DNA from: Puia sp.
GTDB lineage: Bacteria; Bacteroidota; Bacteroidia; Chitinophagales; Chitinophagaceae
Length of the DNA stretch: 64,000 nucleotides
Direction of reading: 5' to 3'
Assembly (NCBI GenBank): GCA_031292515.1
Contig: JARLGZ010000275.1
Coordinates: 62,001-126,000 of the forward strand
The translations under genes and the position numbers were made by a program. Of this stretch, positions 34,722 through 43,667 are shown piece by piece (within the stretch, counting starts at the first letter, position 1; every line of letters begins with the position of its first letter). The notes under the pieces were generated by a model. That model was not told the origin of the DNA. It did not search any database and saw nothing but the letters and a program-made list of their open reading frames with translations.

Positions 34722-35105
34722 CTATTGATTTTTGAGATTATTCAGGATCCGCTGAATCTCCTCCAGTTCTTCGGGAGATGCTTTGTGTGCGCCCAAAGCC
34801 TGGATCACCAGTTCTGTAGGGGATCCGCCGAATAAAGTATTGATCATTTTGCCTACCAGATGTTTCTGGGTCTTCTCCTTGCTCACGATAGCCTGGTAGA
34901 TATGCGATTTAAAACTGTCATCCCTCTTTACCAGTCCCTTCTCATGCATGATCTGCATTAGTTTCAGCGTGGTAGTATAGCCCACATCCTTACTTTTGGC
35001 CAGTTCTTCATGTACTTCCCGGACACTGGCGAGGTTCCGGTCCCAAAGCACCTGGAGTATTTCCAGTTCGCTTTCCGTGGGTCTGATATACCTGGGTGAA
35101 GGCAT
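34722..35105 (-). CDS. BlaI/MecI/CopY-type repressor
   Basis: A 127-residue winged-helix repressor: PTESELEILQVLWDRNLASVREVHEELAKSKDVGYTTTLKLM is the DNA-binding domain, with recognition helix around YTTTLKLMQIM, and EELEEIQRILNNL is the dimerising C-terminus. Proteolysis by the M56 partner encoded directly downstream should inactivate it. It begins 16 bases from a palindromic operator candidate at 35121-35152, consistent with autoregulation. Confidence 0.92.
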   Translation of the reverse strand: MPSPRYIRPTESELEILQVLWDRNLASVREVHEELAKSKDVGYTTTLKLMQIMHEKGLVKRDDSFKSHIYQAIVSKEKTQKHLVGKMINTLFGGSPTELVIQALGAHKASPEELEEIQRILNNLKNQ

Positions 35106-35120
35106 AAAAAAAATTTAGCG

Positions 35121-35152
35121 ACAATTTACGACAGATTTCGTAATGAAATTGT
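35121..35152. promoter_or_regulatory. Operator candidate for the BlaI-type repressor
   Basis: TTACGA (35126-35131) and TCGTAA (35138-35143) form a perfect inverted repeat with a six-base spacer. A second, offset pair ACAATTT (35121-35127) and AAATTGT (35146-35152) encloses it. The position just before the blaI-like start fits autoregulation. The sequence contains GACA, as in known BlaI sites, but it is not an exact match to the classical TACA/TGTA form. Confidence 0.6.
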
Positions 35153-35166
35153 TAAAAGTAGAGGGC

Positions 35167-36087
35167 TTAACGGTCCGGGCGCATCCGTTGACCCGGACGA
35201 ATCTTTTCTCCGGGGTGAATGCGCTCATATTCGTCGATGAGTTCCCGGGTTGTATGGCTGCTGCCATCGTGGCTCCAGCCGGGAGGCTTTATGAAGTATA
35301 GGAGGGCATTTCGGAAACACCCCGCATGGGCGGCCTTTTTCAGGAGATCGGACCAGGTCCGGAAAGCGATCACGACAGGGTTGAAAGACCCGATATTACG
35401 GGGCAGGCCATATTGGGGACGTTCCTCTTCCTGTTGAAAGGTACCAAAGATGCGGTCCCAGACGATCAGGACGCCCGCATGATTCCTGTCCAGGTATTTG
35501 AGGTCTATTCCATGGTGAACGCGGTGATGGGAAGGAGTGTTGAAGAGAAGCTCAACCGGCCGGGGGAGTTTCCCGATCGTTTCTGTATGGATCCAAAACT
35601 GGTAGATGAGGCTGGCGGACTGCATGGTCAGTACGATGACCGGGTGAAAGCCCAACAGGGGCATCCAGCACCAAAACAGAAAGGATCCGGTAAGATTGCC
35701 GGTCCAGGTTTGGCGGAGTGCCGCCGCCAGGTTGTATTTCTGCGACGAATGATGCACCACATGGGAAGCCCAGAACCAATTGATATGATGACTACAGCGA
35801 TGGAACCAATAGTAGGAGAAATCGTCCGCCAGGAATGCGACCGCCCAATGCCACCACCGCGTGCCATCCAATGTAAAGAGCCGGAATCGATAAAGCAGGG
35901 TAAAAAGACCGAAGATCACTGTCTTGGTGAGTAGCCCCGACAGTATATTGCCGATGCCCATGGCAAGACTGCTGAAGGTATCTTTTGTTTCGTAAAGATG
36001 CCTGTTTTCTTTATAGGAGAACCAGGCTTCCAGGCAAAACAGTACAACGAACACCGGGATGGCATAATAAAGAAGTACCGGTGGCAT
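35167..36087 (-). CDS. Sterol desaturase/fatty acid hydroxylase family membrane enzyme
   Basis: A 306-residue membrane protein with several helices and the three histidine clusters that bind a di-iron centre: HRCSHH, HVVHH (in FWASHVVHHSSQKYN) and HHRVHHG. This family inserts hydroxyls or double bonds into lipids; the exact lipid is unknown. It ends with LIDEYERIHPGEKIRPGQ. It is on the same strand as hppA but a terminator hairpin separates them, and it precedes the blaI-like gene by about 60 bases. Confidence 0.88.
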   Translation of the reverse strand: MPPVLLYYAIPVFVVLFCLEAWFSYKENRHLYETKDTFSSLAMGIGNILSGLLTKTVIFGLFTLLYRFRLFTLDGTRWWHWAVAFLADDFSYYWFHRCSHHINWFWASHVVHHSSQKYNLAAALRQTWTGNLTGSFLFWCWMPLLGFHPVIVLTMQSASLIYQFWIHTETIGKLPRPVELLFNTPSHHRVHHGIDLKYLDRNHAGVLIVWDRIFGTFQQEEERPQYGLPRNIGSFNPVVIAFRTWSDLLKKAAHAGCFRNALLYFIKPPGWSHDGSSHTTRELIDEYERIHPGEKIRPGQRMRPDR

Positions 36088-36133
36088 GGCAGGCTATCTT
36101 TTTTTACAAATTACGACTAATTCCTCCAAAATG

Positions 36134-36165
36134 AAAAGCCCCCTTGTGGAAACAAGGGGACTTTT
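36134..36165 (-). terminator. Terminator hairpin between hppA and the desaturase gene
   Basis: On the minus strand AAAAGTCCCCTTGT pairs with ACAAGGGGGCTTTT around a TTCC loop: 14 bp with one G-U pair, flanked by A and T runs. It is 116 bases after the hppA stop and should end that transcript. The same sequence could work on the other strand. A further inverted repeat (CCACAAA 36199-36205, TTTGTGG 36218-36224) lies between it and hppA. Confidence 0.75.
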
Positions 36166-36280
36166 GGTATTAGGATCTGATTAGTGTAAGACTTGATTCC
36201 ACAAATATAAAGGGATCTTTGTGGTCCGGCCGATTTTTTTGCCGATTTTTTTTAAAATACCGGTTTAAAGCCGGCATATA

Positions 36281-38521
36281 TTATTTCAGGACCAGGACAT
36301 GGCTATCCGCGTGCTTTTCTTTGTCAGCCTTATTCGCGAGTCCGTTGTGTATTTCCGTTTTGGCCTTCGTGCCGGAGTCTGCCTGCCTGTGTGAGAAAAG
36401 GGTGGCCAGGGTAGGGGCGACCACGAGGGAGACAATCGACATTAATTTGATGAGGATATTCATCGAGGGACCGGAGGTGTCTTTAAAAGGGTCACCCACC
36501 GTGTCGCCGGTGACAGAGGCCTTGTGGGGTTCCGACTTTTTATAATAGGTTTGACCGTTGATCTCCACTCCTTTTTCGAAGGACTTTTTTGCGTTATCCC
36601 AGGCGCCGCCGGCATTGTTCTGGAACATGCCCATCAGTACGCCGCTCACAGTGGCTCCTGCCAGGAAACCGCCAAGCGCTTCCGGACCGAGGATGAATCC
36701 AATGATTAACGGGGAAAGAATGGCAATGGCGCCAGGCAGCATCATCTTCCTGATCGAGGCGTCGGTAGAGATGGCCACGCATTTATCATATTCGGGCTTG
36801 CCGGTTCCCTCCATAATGCCAGGGATGGTGCGGAACTGCCTTCTGACTTCTTCTACCATCGCCATGGCGGCTTCTCCCACCGCGCGGATGGCAAGCGATG
36901 AGAAGATAAAGGGGATCATGGCGCCCACGAAAAGGCTGGCCAGTACATCCGCTTTGTAGATATCGATTCCATCCATCTTGTAGTTATTGTGGTTCACTAC
37001 GCCGACATAAGCGGCGAACAGGGCCAGGGCCGTCAGGGCCGCAGACGCAATCGCAAAGCCTTTGCCGGTGGCAGCGGTGGTGTTGCCCACTGCATCCAGC
37101 ACGTCCGTCTTTTCACGAACGTCTTTCGGCAGTTCGCTCATCTCGGCGATCCCTCCCGCATTGTCGGCAATAGGTCCGAAGGCATCGATCGCCAGTTGCA
37201 TCGCCGTGGTCGCCATCATACCGGCCGCGGCAATGGCGACGCCGTAAAGACCCGCACAGGCGTAAGAGCCCCAGATACCACCCGCCAGCACGAGGATCGG
37301 CAGGAAGGTAGATTCCATCCCCACTGCCAGGCCACCGATCACGTTAGTGGCATGACCCGTACCCGACTGACGGACGATGGATAGTACCGGACGTTTGCCC
37401 ATGGCCGTATAGTATTCGGTGATAATGCTCATCAGCGTGCCTACGAGCAGGCCGACACCGATGGCCCCGAGGACACCCCATTTTGTAAACTCCAGGCCCC
37501 GCAGGGTCATCGTTTCAGGAAGAATGTAAGAGACCAGTCCGACGCAGGCCAGGGCCGTCAGGACGATGGAACCCCAGTTGCCCATATTCAGGGCCTTCTG
37601 GACACTGGACGTGCTGATGCCCGCGTTGTCGCTGACGCGTACGAACAAGGTTCCAATGATCGAGAACAGGATTCCCGTGCCCGCGATGATCATGGGTAGC
37701 AGGATGGGGGCCATGCCGCCGAACTTGTCGTCGGATACCGTCTCCTGGCCAAGCACCATCGTAGCCAGCACCGTTGCCACATAAGAACCAAAAAGATCGG
37801 CTCCCATACCGGCGACGTCACCCACATTGTCTCCGACATTGTCGGCAATGGTCGCGGGGTTACGGGGATCGTCTTCGGGGATTCCGGCTTCTACCTTCCC
37901 AACGAGGTCAGCTCCTACGTCGGCTGCCTTGGTATAGATGCCGCCACCTACGCGGGCGAAAAGCGCTATGGATTCCGCTCCCAGCGAGAAACCTGTCAAC
38001 ACCTCAATGGCCTTGCCCATTTCTTCGGAATTGACCGCCGCATCCGGGGCGAAGATCGATTTCAATATGATGAAGAGACTACCTAATCCGAGCACGGCCA
38101 ACCCAGCCACACCCAGACCCATTACCGATCCCCCCGTAAAAGCGACTTTCAAAGCTTTGCTCAGGCTGGTACGGGCGGCCTCTGCCGTGCGCACATTCGC
38201 CTTGGTGGCGCTCCGCATCCCGATATAGCCTGCCGTCGCACTGAGAATGGCGCCTATAATAAAGGCCACTGCAATCGACCAGTGTGAATGGGGATTTGCA
38301 TTGCCCATAACCGCCAGCAAGAGAGCAGCAATGATCACAAAATAGGACAGAATCTTCCATTCTGCCTTGAGAAAAGCCATCGCTCCTTCCGCGATGTATT
38401 TACTGATTTCTTTCATCCGGTCGGTGCCGGCATCCTGTTTGGAAACCCACGCGAATTTTATAAAAGTATACAGGAGGCCAATGGCCCCCATAGCGGGAAC
38501 TAAGTAGATCAATTTGTCCAT
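36281..38521 (-). CDS. hppA: Membrane-bound ion-translocating pyrophosphatase, potassium-dependent type
   Basis: A 746-residue inner-membrane pump that uses pyrophosphate hydrolysis to move H+ or Na+. The catalytic motifs are [33 protein letters not shown] and later [16 protein letters not shown]. In [21 protein letters not shown] the key position is Ala, not the Lys of potassium-independent enzymes, so this should be the K+-dependent type. Many of those pump Na+ in Bacteroidota, but the ion cannot be settled here. Sixteen helices fit the length. A -7 promoter box lies 35 bases upstream. Confidence 0.94.
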   Translation of the reverse strand: MDKLIYLVPAMGAIGLLYTFIKFAWVSKQDAGTDRMKEISKYIAEGAMAFLKAEWKILSYFVIIAALLLAVMGNANPHSHWSIAVAFIIGAILSATAGYIGMRSATKANVRTAEAARTSLSKALKVAFTGGSVMGLGVAGLAVLGLGSLFIILKSIFAPDAAVNSEEMGKAIEVLTGFSLGAESIALFARVGGGIYTKAADVGADLVGKVEAGIPEDDPRNPATIADNVGDNVGDVAGMGADLFGSYVATVLATMVLGQETVSDDKFGGMAPILLPMIIAGTGILFSIIGTLFVRVSDNAGISTSSVQKALNMGNWGSIVLTALACVGLVSYILPETMTLRGLEFTKWGVLGAIGVGLLVGTLMSIITEYYTAMGKRPVLSIVRQSGTGHATNVIGGLAVGMESTFLPILVLAGGIWGSYACAGLYGVAIAAAGMMATTAMQLAIDAFGPIADNAGGIAEMSELPKDVREKTDVLDAVGNTTAATGKGFAIASAALTALALFAAYVGVVNHNNYKMDGIDIYKADVLASLFVGAMIPFIFSSLAIRAVGEAAMAMVEEVRRQFRTIPGIMEGTGKPEYDKCVAISTDASIRKMMLPGAIAILSPLIIGFILGPEALGGFLAGATVSGVLMGMFQNNAGGAWDNAKKSFEKGVEINGQTYYKKSEPHKASVTGDTVGDPFKDTSGPSMNILIKLMSIVSLVVAPTLATLFSHRQADSGTKAKTEIHNGLANKADKEKHADSHVLVLK

Positions 38522-38555
38522 AAGTTGTAGTTCTTGTCAGAATTTTCAAGGAGGG

Positions 38556-38563
38556 CAAAAATA
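38556..38563 (-). promoter_or_regulatory. Candidate -7 box for hppA
   Basis: TATTTTTG on the minus strand gives a leader of about 28 bases before the hppA ATG. TTG at 38588-38590 is 24 bases away, slightly long for a -33 element. Confidence 0.45.
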
Positions 38564-38579
38564 GGGGAAATAAAAGAAA

Positions 38580-38604
38580 AATCCTCCCAACTGGTGGAAG
38601 GATT
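38580..38604 (-). terminator. Intrinsic terminator upstream of hppA, with no gene feeding it
   Basis: On the minus strand AATCCTTCCA pairs with TGGGAGGATT (nine of ten pairs), loop of five, followed by TTTCTTTTATTT. It sits just before the hppA promoter box and would stop transcripts coming from 38605 onward. No coding gene lies there on this strand, so either an unannotated RNA or read-through protection is implied. Confidence 0.6.
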
Positions 38605-38650
38605 ATCTTTTAACCCTGGGACAAATGAGAAGAATGTTCTATTTATTGAA

Positions 38651-38670
38651 ACTATTGATGGCCGTCAATG
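38651..38670. repeat. 20-bp repeat, copy 1
   Basis: ACTATTGATGGCCGTCAATG is identical to the copy at 39147-39166. The element contains an imperfect inverted repeat, ATTGATGGCC/GGCCGTCAAT. It lies 46 bases from the terminator hairpin at 38580-38604. Confidence 0.9.
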
Positions 38671-38726
38671 TTGCGCGCAGGAAGAACACTCTCTGATATC
38701 TTTGGCAGCTTTAGCTCGTTTTCAGG

Positions 38727-38859
38727 GTTTAGGCTGAATAAATATAAGGTTTAGGGGTTTTAGAGTTTACAGATTTAAGTTTGGGTTTAGGGTTTAATGT
38801 TTAGAGCTTTTAGTTTGAGTTTAGGGGTTTGAGATCCGGTTTTATGTTCAGGGTTTAGG
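38727..38859. repeat. Degenerate GTTTAGG repeats (telomere-like)
   Basis: GTTTAGG occurs exactly at 38727, 38749, 38785, 38819 and 38853, with further variants such as GTTTAATG and GTTTAGAG between; the last three exact copies are 34 bases apart. The stretch has no ORF of note and shows strand bias (G and T on the plus strand). The motif resembles TTTAGGG simple repeats; here it is probably a decayed simple-sequence tract. Confidence 0.75.
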
Positions 38860-39064
38860 GTTAAAGGGTCGTTAGCTAATTTGCGAATTCTATGCCGGTT
38901 TGTAACCTATTAATAATCAATTTTTTGGAAATGTGCTTTCGGATTTTTCTTCCCGTTTCAGGACAATTCTTCCCCGACTGGATCCTCTCGTCGGATGGAT
39001 CGCCTGTCGGACAGGAATTCCGTCCACGGTTTTTTCAGGATGCACAGCTATCCTGACCCGGTAG

Positions 39065-39096
39065 AAAAACAAAACCTTCCGTCTGGGGACGGAAGG
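39065..39096 (-). terminator. Strong intrinsic terminator on the minus strand, with no gene feeding it
   Basis: A perfect 9-bp stem, CCTTCCGTC and GACGGAAGG, loop of four, followed on the minus strand by TTTTGTTTTT. Its upstream side (39097-39543) has no convincing minus-strand gene. The 20-bp repeat copy 2 is 50 bases upstream, the same arrangement as at 38580-38670. Confidence 0.8.
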
Positions 39097-39146
39097 CTGT
39101 AGTAGAATAACCTCTGTAACCTTAGTGAAAAAAGAGTTTTATATTA

Positions 39147-39166
39147 ACTATTGATGGCCGTCAATG
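39147..39166. repeat. 20-bp repeat, copy 2
   Basis: Second exact copy of ACTATTGATGGCCGTCAATG, 496 bases from copy 1. It is followed on the minus strand, 50 bases later, by the strong terminator at 39065-39096. Flanking sequences of the two copies differ, so the identity is limited to the 20-mer and the layout. From here to 39543 I see no other supported feature. Confidence 0.9.
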
Positions 39167-39543
39167 GGTGTTATTATCTTACTCTCTCGTGCATCTATCG
39201 CAACCAAATCGGTGCCGGGATTCAGGGAGTTTATAATCAGTCAATTACAATCTTGTCAGCTCTTTCACTTTTCCCTTATCCGGAACAAATTTCCCAAAAT
39301 AAAAGGGATCGGAAAAGACATCATTTGCTTGTTTATGTCCACTTTATATCCACTTCAGGTCCAGGCCACCGGCAGCACATAAGGGTTTCCCTTAAAAATA
39401 TAAGAAAAAGCCTTTTTGCGGTCTAAAAATCCTAAATAATGAATAATTATGTGAGGAATTAGATGCAATTTTTGGGTCTCATTGTCGTTTTTGAATAAGA
39501 TCCGAGCACGAAATATCTTTTGAAAAACTAATAAAGTCCCCCT

Positions 39544-39798
39544 ATGACCCCAAACATCAGTAACAACCAGGACCACCTGGCACAGGAATTCCGGCAGTTA
39601 GAAACCTATATCGCCCGGGAAAGCAAGATCGCCCTTCTCAAGATCCAGAGCCTGCAGTTCGCCATGAAAACACCCGAAGTAGGCCTGCACTATCAACAGG
39701 AAGCCGAAGCGATGGTCAGACAATCTCTTTTCTCCTTTGTCCCGAACAGTTTTGTACTTAGCGAGATAGGGTATTACTTCAGCGCCGTTGAGAATTAA
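39544..39798 (+). CDS. Small hypothetical protein, 84 aa
   Basis: I do not recognise this family. The product (MTPNISNNQDHLAQEFRQLE...) is mostly helical, without a signal peptide or membrane segment. It ends in a more hydrophobic stretch (SLFSFVPNSFVLSEIGYYFSAVEN). The start has no obvious promoter box. A hairpin follows 40 bases after the stop. It is the only likely gene between hppA and the oxidoreductase pair. Codon composition is ordinary, which supports a real gene, but homologs could not be checked. Confidence 0.5.
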   Translation: MTPNISNNQDHLAQEFRQLETYIARESKIALLKIQSLQFAMKTPEVGLHYQQEAEAMVRQSLFSFVPNSFVLSEIGYYFSAVEN

Positions 39799-39837
39799 TC
39801 GTCGTCAGCAAACTTATTACGAACCTGTTACAAGCCG

Positions 39838-39860
39838 CAATCCGCCTTCCGGGCGGATTG
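39838..39860. terminator. Hairpin between convergent genes
   Basis: CAATCCGCC (39838-39846) pairs perfectly with GGCGGATTG (39852-39860) around a five-base loop. There is no T run on either side, so termination is plausible from position only. Confidence 0.5.
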
Positions 39861-39881
39861 TAGCTAATACCCGATCATCCT

Positions 39882-40553
39882 TTAAAAGCTGATGCACTCT
39901 TTCAGTTCTTTTTCGGTATAGGCAAGATTATATTGCTTCAATACATCCGCAGGCACACCGTTCCATTGGTTAGGTACATTGCCGGCATAGCCCATATCTT
40001 TCACACCGATCTCAGACGTATAAAAACCGGAAGCGGTAAGATTCCTCATAAGATTGAAAAATGCCACACCCTGACCCATCGCAGGCTTCGCCTTTTTGGG
40101 ATAGGCGATTTCATCGACCATTTCTATTTGCTGTTGGGGGCTGCAATCCTTGAACGCCTTTTCAAAACGCTTCAGACACTGGAGATCCAGCCAACGAAGA
40201 CCGCCCCGCATAGGGACCTGGTGCTCCGGCATATCTTTCACAATAAATTCTATGAACTCAGGCACTTTTGCGTCCGAGGCGCTGCCGCTCACTTCATCGC
40301 GGGGGATGATGATGTCCCCGAGAATCGTAACGGTTGCCATTTCATCCGGGGTAAAGAATTTGGGAGAACCATCGACTTGCTTTTGATAAGCTACCTCCTG
40401 TTCCATACGGGTAGCATTATCCGATTTTGAAGCTGCCGCCGCGTCTTCGGCCGCAGGGGCCGTCTTCGTATCCGCGGAATTACAGGCTTCGATCAGGGTT
40501 CCCGTTGCAACGGTCCCCACCAGTAAAGCTTTGATCGATTTTCTTCTGTCCAT
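39882..40553 (-). CDS. Gluconate 2-dehydrogenase subunit 3 family protein
   Basis: A 223-residue exported partner subunit. The N-terminus MDRRKSIKALLVGTVATGTLIEACNS has a twin-arginine-like start (D-R-R-K-S-I) and a possible lipobox cysteine. The rest holds KFFTPDEMATVTILGDIIIPRDEVSGSASDAKVPEFIEF and MRGGLRWLD, typical of the small subunit that escorts and partners FAD-dependent GMC dehydrogenases. The GMC gene is 18 bases upstream on the same strand, so both should form one periplasmic complex. Confidence 0.88.
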   Translation of the reverse strand: MDRRKSIKALLVGTVATGTLIEACNSADTKTAPAAEDAAAASKSDNATRMEQEVAYQKQVDGSPKFFTPDEMATVTILGDIIIPRDEVSGSASDAKVPEFIEFIVKDMPEHQVPMRGGLRWLDLQCLKRFEKAFKDCSPQQQIEMVDEIAYPKKAKPAMGQGVAFFNLMRNLTASGFYTSEIGVKDMGYAGNVPNQWNGVPADVLKQYNLAYTEKELKECISF

Positions 40554-40571
40554 AAGATGTTATATAGAAGG

Positions 40572-42311
40572 TTATATATTTTGCTTTTTCATTTCATCTA
40601 TGATATGTTCGCTGGCGCGCATCGACAGGGCAAGGATCGTCCAGGTGATATTTTTATCCGCCTGAGAGACGAAGGAACCGCCGTCTACACAGAAAAGATT
40701 CTTGCAATCGTGCGCCTGGTTCCATTTGTTGAGCGCCGATGACTTCGGGTCGTTGCCCATGCGCACGGTACCTGCCTCATGAATGATGTTTCCCGGAGCA
40801 TGCAGACCATAATTATTGTGGGGCCCATCCTCATCGCCGAAACCGGTGACGGCGCCCATTGCATGCAGTATTTCGGCGAACGTTTCCTTCATGTGTTTGG
40901 CCTGTTTGATCTCATAGTCCGAATGGCTGGTATGGAATCGCAGGACCGGTATACCATATTTGTCGACGACTTCGGGATCTATCTCACAATAGTTGTCCGC
41001 CCTCGCAATGGATTCTCCGCGACCCGCCATGCCGATGGTTGCGCCATAAAAATACCGGTAGTCCTCTTTCAGGGAAGCGCCATAGCCACCCGGTTCTTTT
41101 TGCTTGCCTTTTACTTTCAGGGATCCGTTAAATTGTTGTATGTCCCAGCTAAATCCATACAAAGGCATGTCAAAGCCCCCTCCGTATTCAATATGATACC
41201 CTCTCGGGAAATCCAGTTTCTTATTATCCAGCCACCAGGGCGTGTAGACGTGCATGCCTCCGACGCCATCCTCATTGTATCTTTTCCGGCCCACGAGGTC
41301 GGGGATAATGCCTCCCATATCGGCGCCTGTAGAATCGTGCAGGTATTTACCGACGACATTGCTATTGTTGGCCAACCCGTTGGGATGTCTGTCCGATTTG
41401 GAATTGAGCAGGAGCCGCGCGCTCTCGCATGCGCTTGCTGCCAATATCACCGTTTTCCCATATACCTGGTATTCGCCCATTGTAGCCTTATCGACATAGG
41501 AGATCCCCGTTGCCAGGCCTTCCTTGTCCGTAAGAACTTCCCGGGCCATGGCGCCAGTCACCAGGTCGACATTGCCTGTCTTCAGCGCCGGGATGACCAG
41601 TACCGATGACGAGGAGAAGTCGGCATAGACTTTACAACTCCTGTTGCATTGCCCGCAGAAAAAGCACGCACCCCTTTCACTGTTGATCTGTTTGGTGAGC
41701 ATTGAGAGACGGGAGGGGATGACCGGTATCCCGATGCCTGTGGCTGCTTTTTTTATGAAGAGTTCATGGAGCCTGGGTTTTGGCGGTGGAAGAAAAAATC
41801 CGTCGGGATCATTCTCCAGCCCCTCGTTGGTCCCAAACACACCGATCATTTTATCTACCTGGTCATAGTAAGGTTTTACATCTTCATAGCCGATGGGCCA
41901 GTCGTCGCCAAGACCATCGATGCTTTTGCGCTTGAAATCTTTTGGTCCGAAACGAAGGGAGATCCTTCCCCAGTGATTGGTCCTTCCTCCCAGCATACGT
42001 GCGCGCCACCATTCCCATTTGGTCGCACCGCTCTGGGTATAGGGTTCTCCGTCTATCTCCCAGCCCCAAAACGAGGCATCATAGTCTCCGAAGGGTCGAT
42101 ATTTAGTACTGGCTCCGCGGCGGGGGGAATCCCATGGATTTTTTAACTGCGCGGAATTGATTTTGGGATCGAACATGGGGCCGGCTTCTATCAGGCATAC
42201 TTTAAGACCCGCTTTGGCCAACATATAGGTGGCCATCCCTCCTCCGGCGCCCGAACCTACAATGACCGCATCATATTTTTTAGCTTGTTTTTTTATCTCC
42301 AGATCACCCAT
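40572..42311 (-). CDS. GMC family FAD-dependent oxidoreductase with a CxxCxxCxxxC cluster
   Basis: A 579-residue dehydrogenase catalytic subunit. The FAD-binding motif is [20 protein letters not shown] (about residues 16-35), and [14 protein letters not shown] is the second GMC landmark. The C-terminal part reads [15 protein letters not shown] and [29 protein letters not shown], with catalytic His/Asn candidates around there. Cys216, 219, 222 and 226 ([11 protein letters not shown]) form a spacing typical of an iron-sulfur ligand set, so electrons may leave through a cluster. No signal peptide is visible, so it probably travels with the Tat-exported partner encoded downstream. The substrate (an alcohol or sugar) is unknown. 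Confidence 0.9.
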   Translation of the reverse strand: MGDLEIKKQAKKYDAVIVGSGAGGGMATYMLAKAGLKVCLIEAGPMFDPKINSAQLKNPWDSPRRGASTKYRPFGDYDASFWGWEIDGEPYTQSGATKWEWWRARMLGGRTNHWGRISLRFGPKDFKRKSIDGLGDDWPIGYEDVKPYYDQVDKMIGVFGTNEGLENDPDGFFLPPPKPRLHELFIKKAATGIGIPVIPSRLSMLTKQINSERGACFFCGQCNRSCKVYADFSSSSVLVIPALKTGNVDLVTGAMAREVLTDKEGLATGISYVDKATMGEYQVYGKTVILAASACESARLLLNSKSDRHPNGLANNSNVVGKYLHDSTGADMGGIIPDLVGRKRYNEDGVGGMHVYTPWWLDNKKLDFPRGYHIEYGGGFDMPLYGFSWDIQQFNGSLKVKGKQKEPGGYGASLKEDYRYFYGATIGMAGRGESIARADNYCEIDPEVVDKYGIPVLRFHTSHSDYEIKQAKHMKETFAEILHAMGAVTGFGDEDGPHNNYGLHAPGNIIHEAGTVRMGNDPKSSALNKWNQAHDCKNLFCVDGGSFVSQADKNITWTILALSMRASEHIIDEMKKQNI

Positions 42312-42492
42312 ACTAAGATTATAATTTGAACGTAAGGAAAAGTAAATTTAAAGGTTTTGTGGAGTTGAGAACAAATATTTTTAAAACTGATAGGAAAGAT
42401 TATTGGGAAAGATCTTGGGAAAGAATCAAACGGCTAATTTTCTGATTCCCATCCGGGGAAGCAGTGCCGGAGACATCATGGGATTGACTGAA

Positions 42493-43563
42493 CTACATCT
42501 GCAGCCAGCGGAGGGCTTCCAGTTTGGTGATATCATCGTCCTTGTCGCCGGCATTCGGATTGATGATCTTGTCGGGGACGATGCTGCCTTCGCAGATAGT
42601 GCCGGTAAAATCTGCTTCACGGCACACTGTGAGCACCAGCATGGAATGATCGGACAGTGTGTACGTGGCGTTGGCTGTCGTCATCCCGGCGGTTGGTTCC
42701 CCATAAAGATGAACGGCCGTCTTGCCTTTAAAAGCCAGCGCAACGATCTCCCCGGCGCTGACTGTTCGGTGACCTGTCAGCACCACAATGGATTTCCTGC
42801 CCGACTTGATACGGTAACACTTGCTGACCTGGCAACGGATATGCTTTCCCTGGAATGCGGCTCCATCGCGGTAAGCAATCGGGATTTTCTCATTGTCGGA
42901 AACAAAATAGCCACAGGTGCCGTTCCCCAGCAGTGGGCCGATTCCCGCCAGCATGGGCCAGCAATTGCCGCCGGTGTTCGCTCGAAGGTCTATGATCCAC
43001 TTGGAAATTTTACGGGTGTCAAGATCGGCAATGAGCTGTTGAATGCTATCGGCGATCTGCATGCAGATCATCGAGTCGGTGGTGCTGACCCAGGGAACTG
43101 TCAGGTAAGCGATGCTGTCCGACAATACTTCCCCTTTTATTTCTCCGACGAGTTGAGACAGATCCGGTTTCACCGGGGTAGACGCCGCATCGTTATTGTT
43201 ATCATTATTATAGACGGCCGCCTTTTCGGCAGGCATGATAAAACTATGGGATTCGTTGATCTGCTGAAAACACCAGGTGATGGTCGCATAAGCGTCGTCG
43301 CAATTGGCTGAGTTTTTCAACCGGGTCCTGGCCATGACTCCCAGGGTGTCCCAGGATATATTTTCTCTCTTGTAATAATTTTTCTGCATAAAGACCAGGG
43401 CCTCGTCCAGCAGGCGGCTTGCTTTTTCGAGACAGGCCAGTTTGAGGGAATCGGGCGGGGGGACAGCATTCCGGGGCCGGGGAAGATCATGACCATATGC
43501 GGTGGAAATGACGGAAGACAACAGTAATGGAATTGCCAGCAGGAAAGCCAATGACCTAAGCAT
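42493..43563 (-). CDS. S41 family (C-terminal processing type) peptidase
   Basis: A 356-residue exported protein with signal peptide (LAFLLAIPLLLSSVISTAYG). The protease core is visible in SKWIIDLRANTGGNCWPML and VVLTGHRTVSAGEIVALAFKG, with the likely nucleophile Ser269, followed by YGEPTAGMTTANATY. The N-terminal helices (ENISWDTLGVMARTRLKNSANCDDAYATI) and ESHSFIMP are typical of S41 proteins. No PDZ domain is obvious between them. It probably cuts unknown envelope proteins. It ends 181 bases from the GMC gene on the same strand. Confidence 0.88.
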   Translation of the reverse strand: MLRSLAFLLAIPLLLSSVISTAYGHDLPRPRNAVPPPDSLKLACLEKASRLLDEALVFMQKNYYKRENISWDTLGVMARTRLKNSANCDDAYATITWCFQQINESHSFIMPAEKAAVYNNDNNNDAASTPVKPDLSQLVGEIKGEVLSDSIAYLTVPWVSTTDSMICMQIADSIQQLIADLDTRKISKWIIDLRANTGGNCWPMLAGIGPLLGNGTCGYFVSDNEKIPIAYRDGAAFQGKHIRCQVSKCYRIKSGRKSIVVLTGHRTVSAGEIVALAFKGKTAVHLYGEPTAGMTTANATYTLSDHSMLVLTVCREADFTGTICEGSIVPDKIINPNAGDKDDDITKLEALRWLQM

Positions 43564-43667
43564 ACGCTAAAGAATTAATGTGAGGGGACCCCAAACCTTA
43601 CCGGAGAGAAGATAGTATAATTCCAAAATTCCATAAAATAAAGTGCCGAAGTTTATAAAAAAATTGG

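Noticed and set aside
32936-35105. Beta-lactam resistance operon
   Set aside because: The M56/BlaI pair lacks a beta-lactamase gene and a penicillin-binding sensor domain; in Bacteroidota such pairs have other roles.
38534-38737. 67-codon ORF near the first repeat
   Set aside because: It spans the terminator hairpin and the repeat and has no family resemblance.
38640-39170. CRISPR array
   Set aside because: Only two copies of a 20-bp repeat, about 500 bases apart, with no regular spacing and no cas genes.
39151-39426. 91-codon plus-strand ORF after the second 20-bp repeat, and a 73-codon minus-strand ORF overlapping it
   Set aside because: No domain, signal peptide or composition evidence; the region looks noncoding.
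42403-43311. Long plus-strand ORF of 302 codons opposite the S41 peptidase gene
   Set aside because: It is antisense to a well-supported protease gene with catalytic motifs and has no recognisable domain; a shadow frame.
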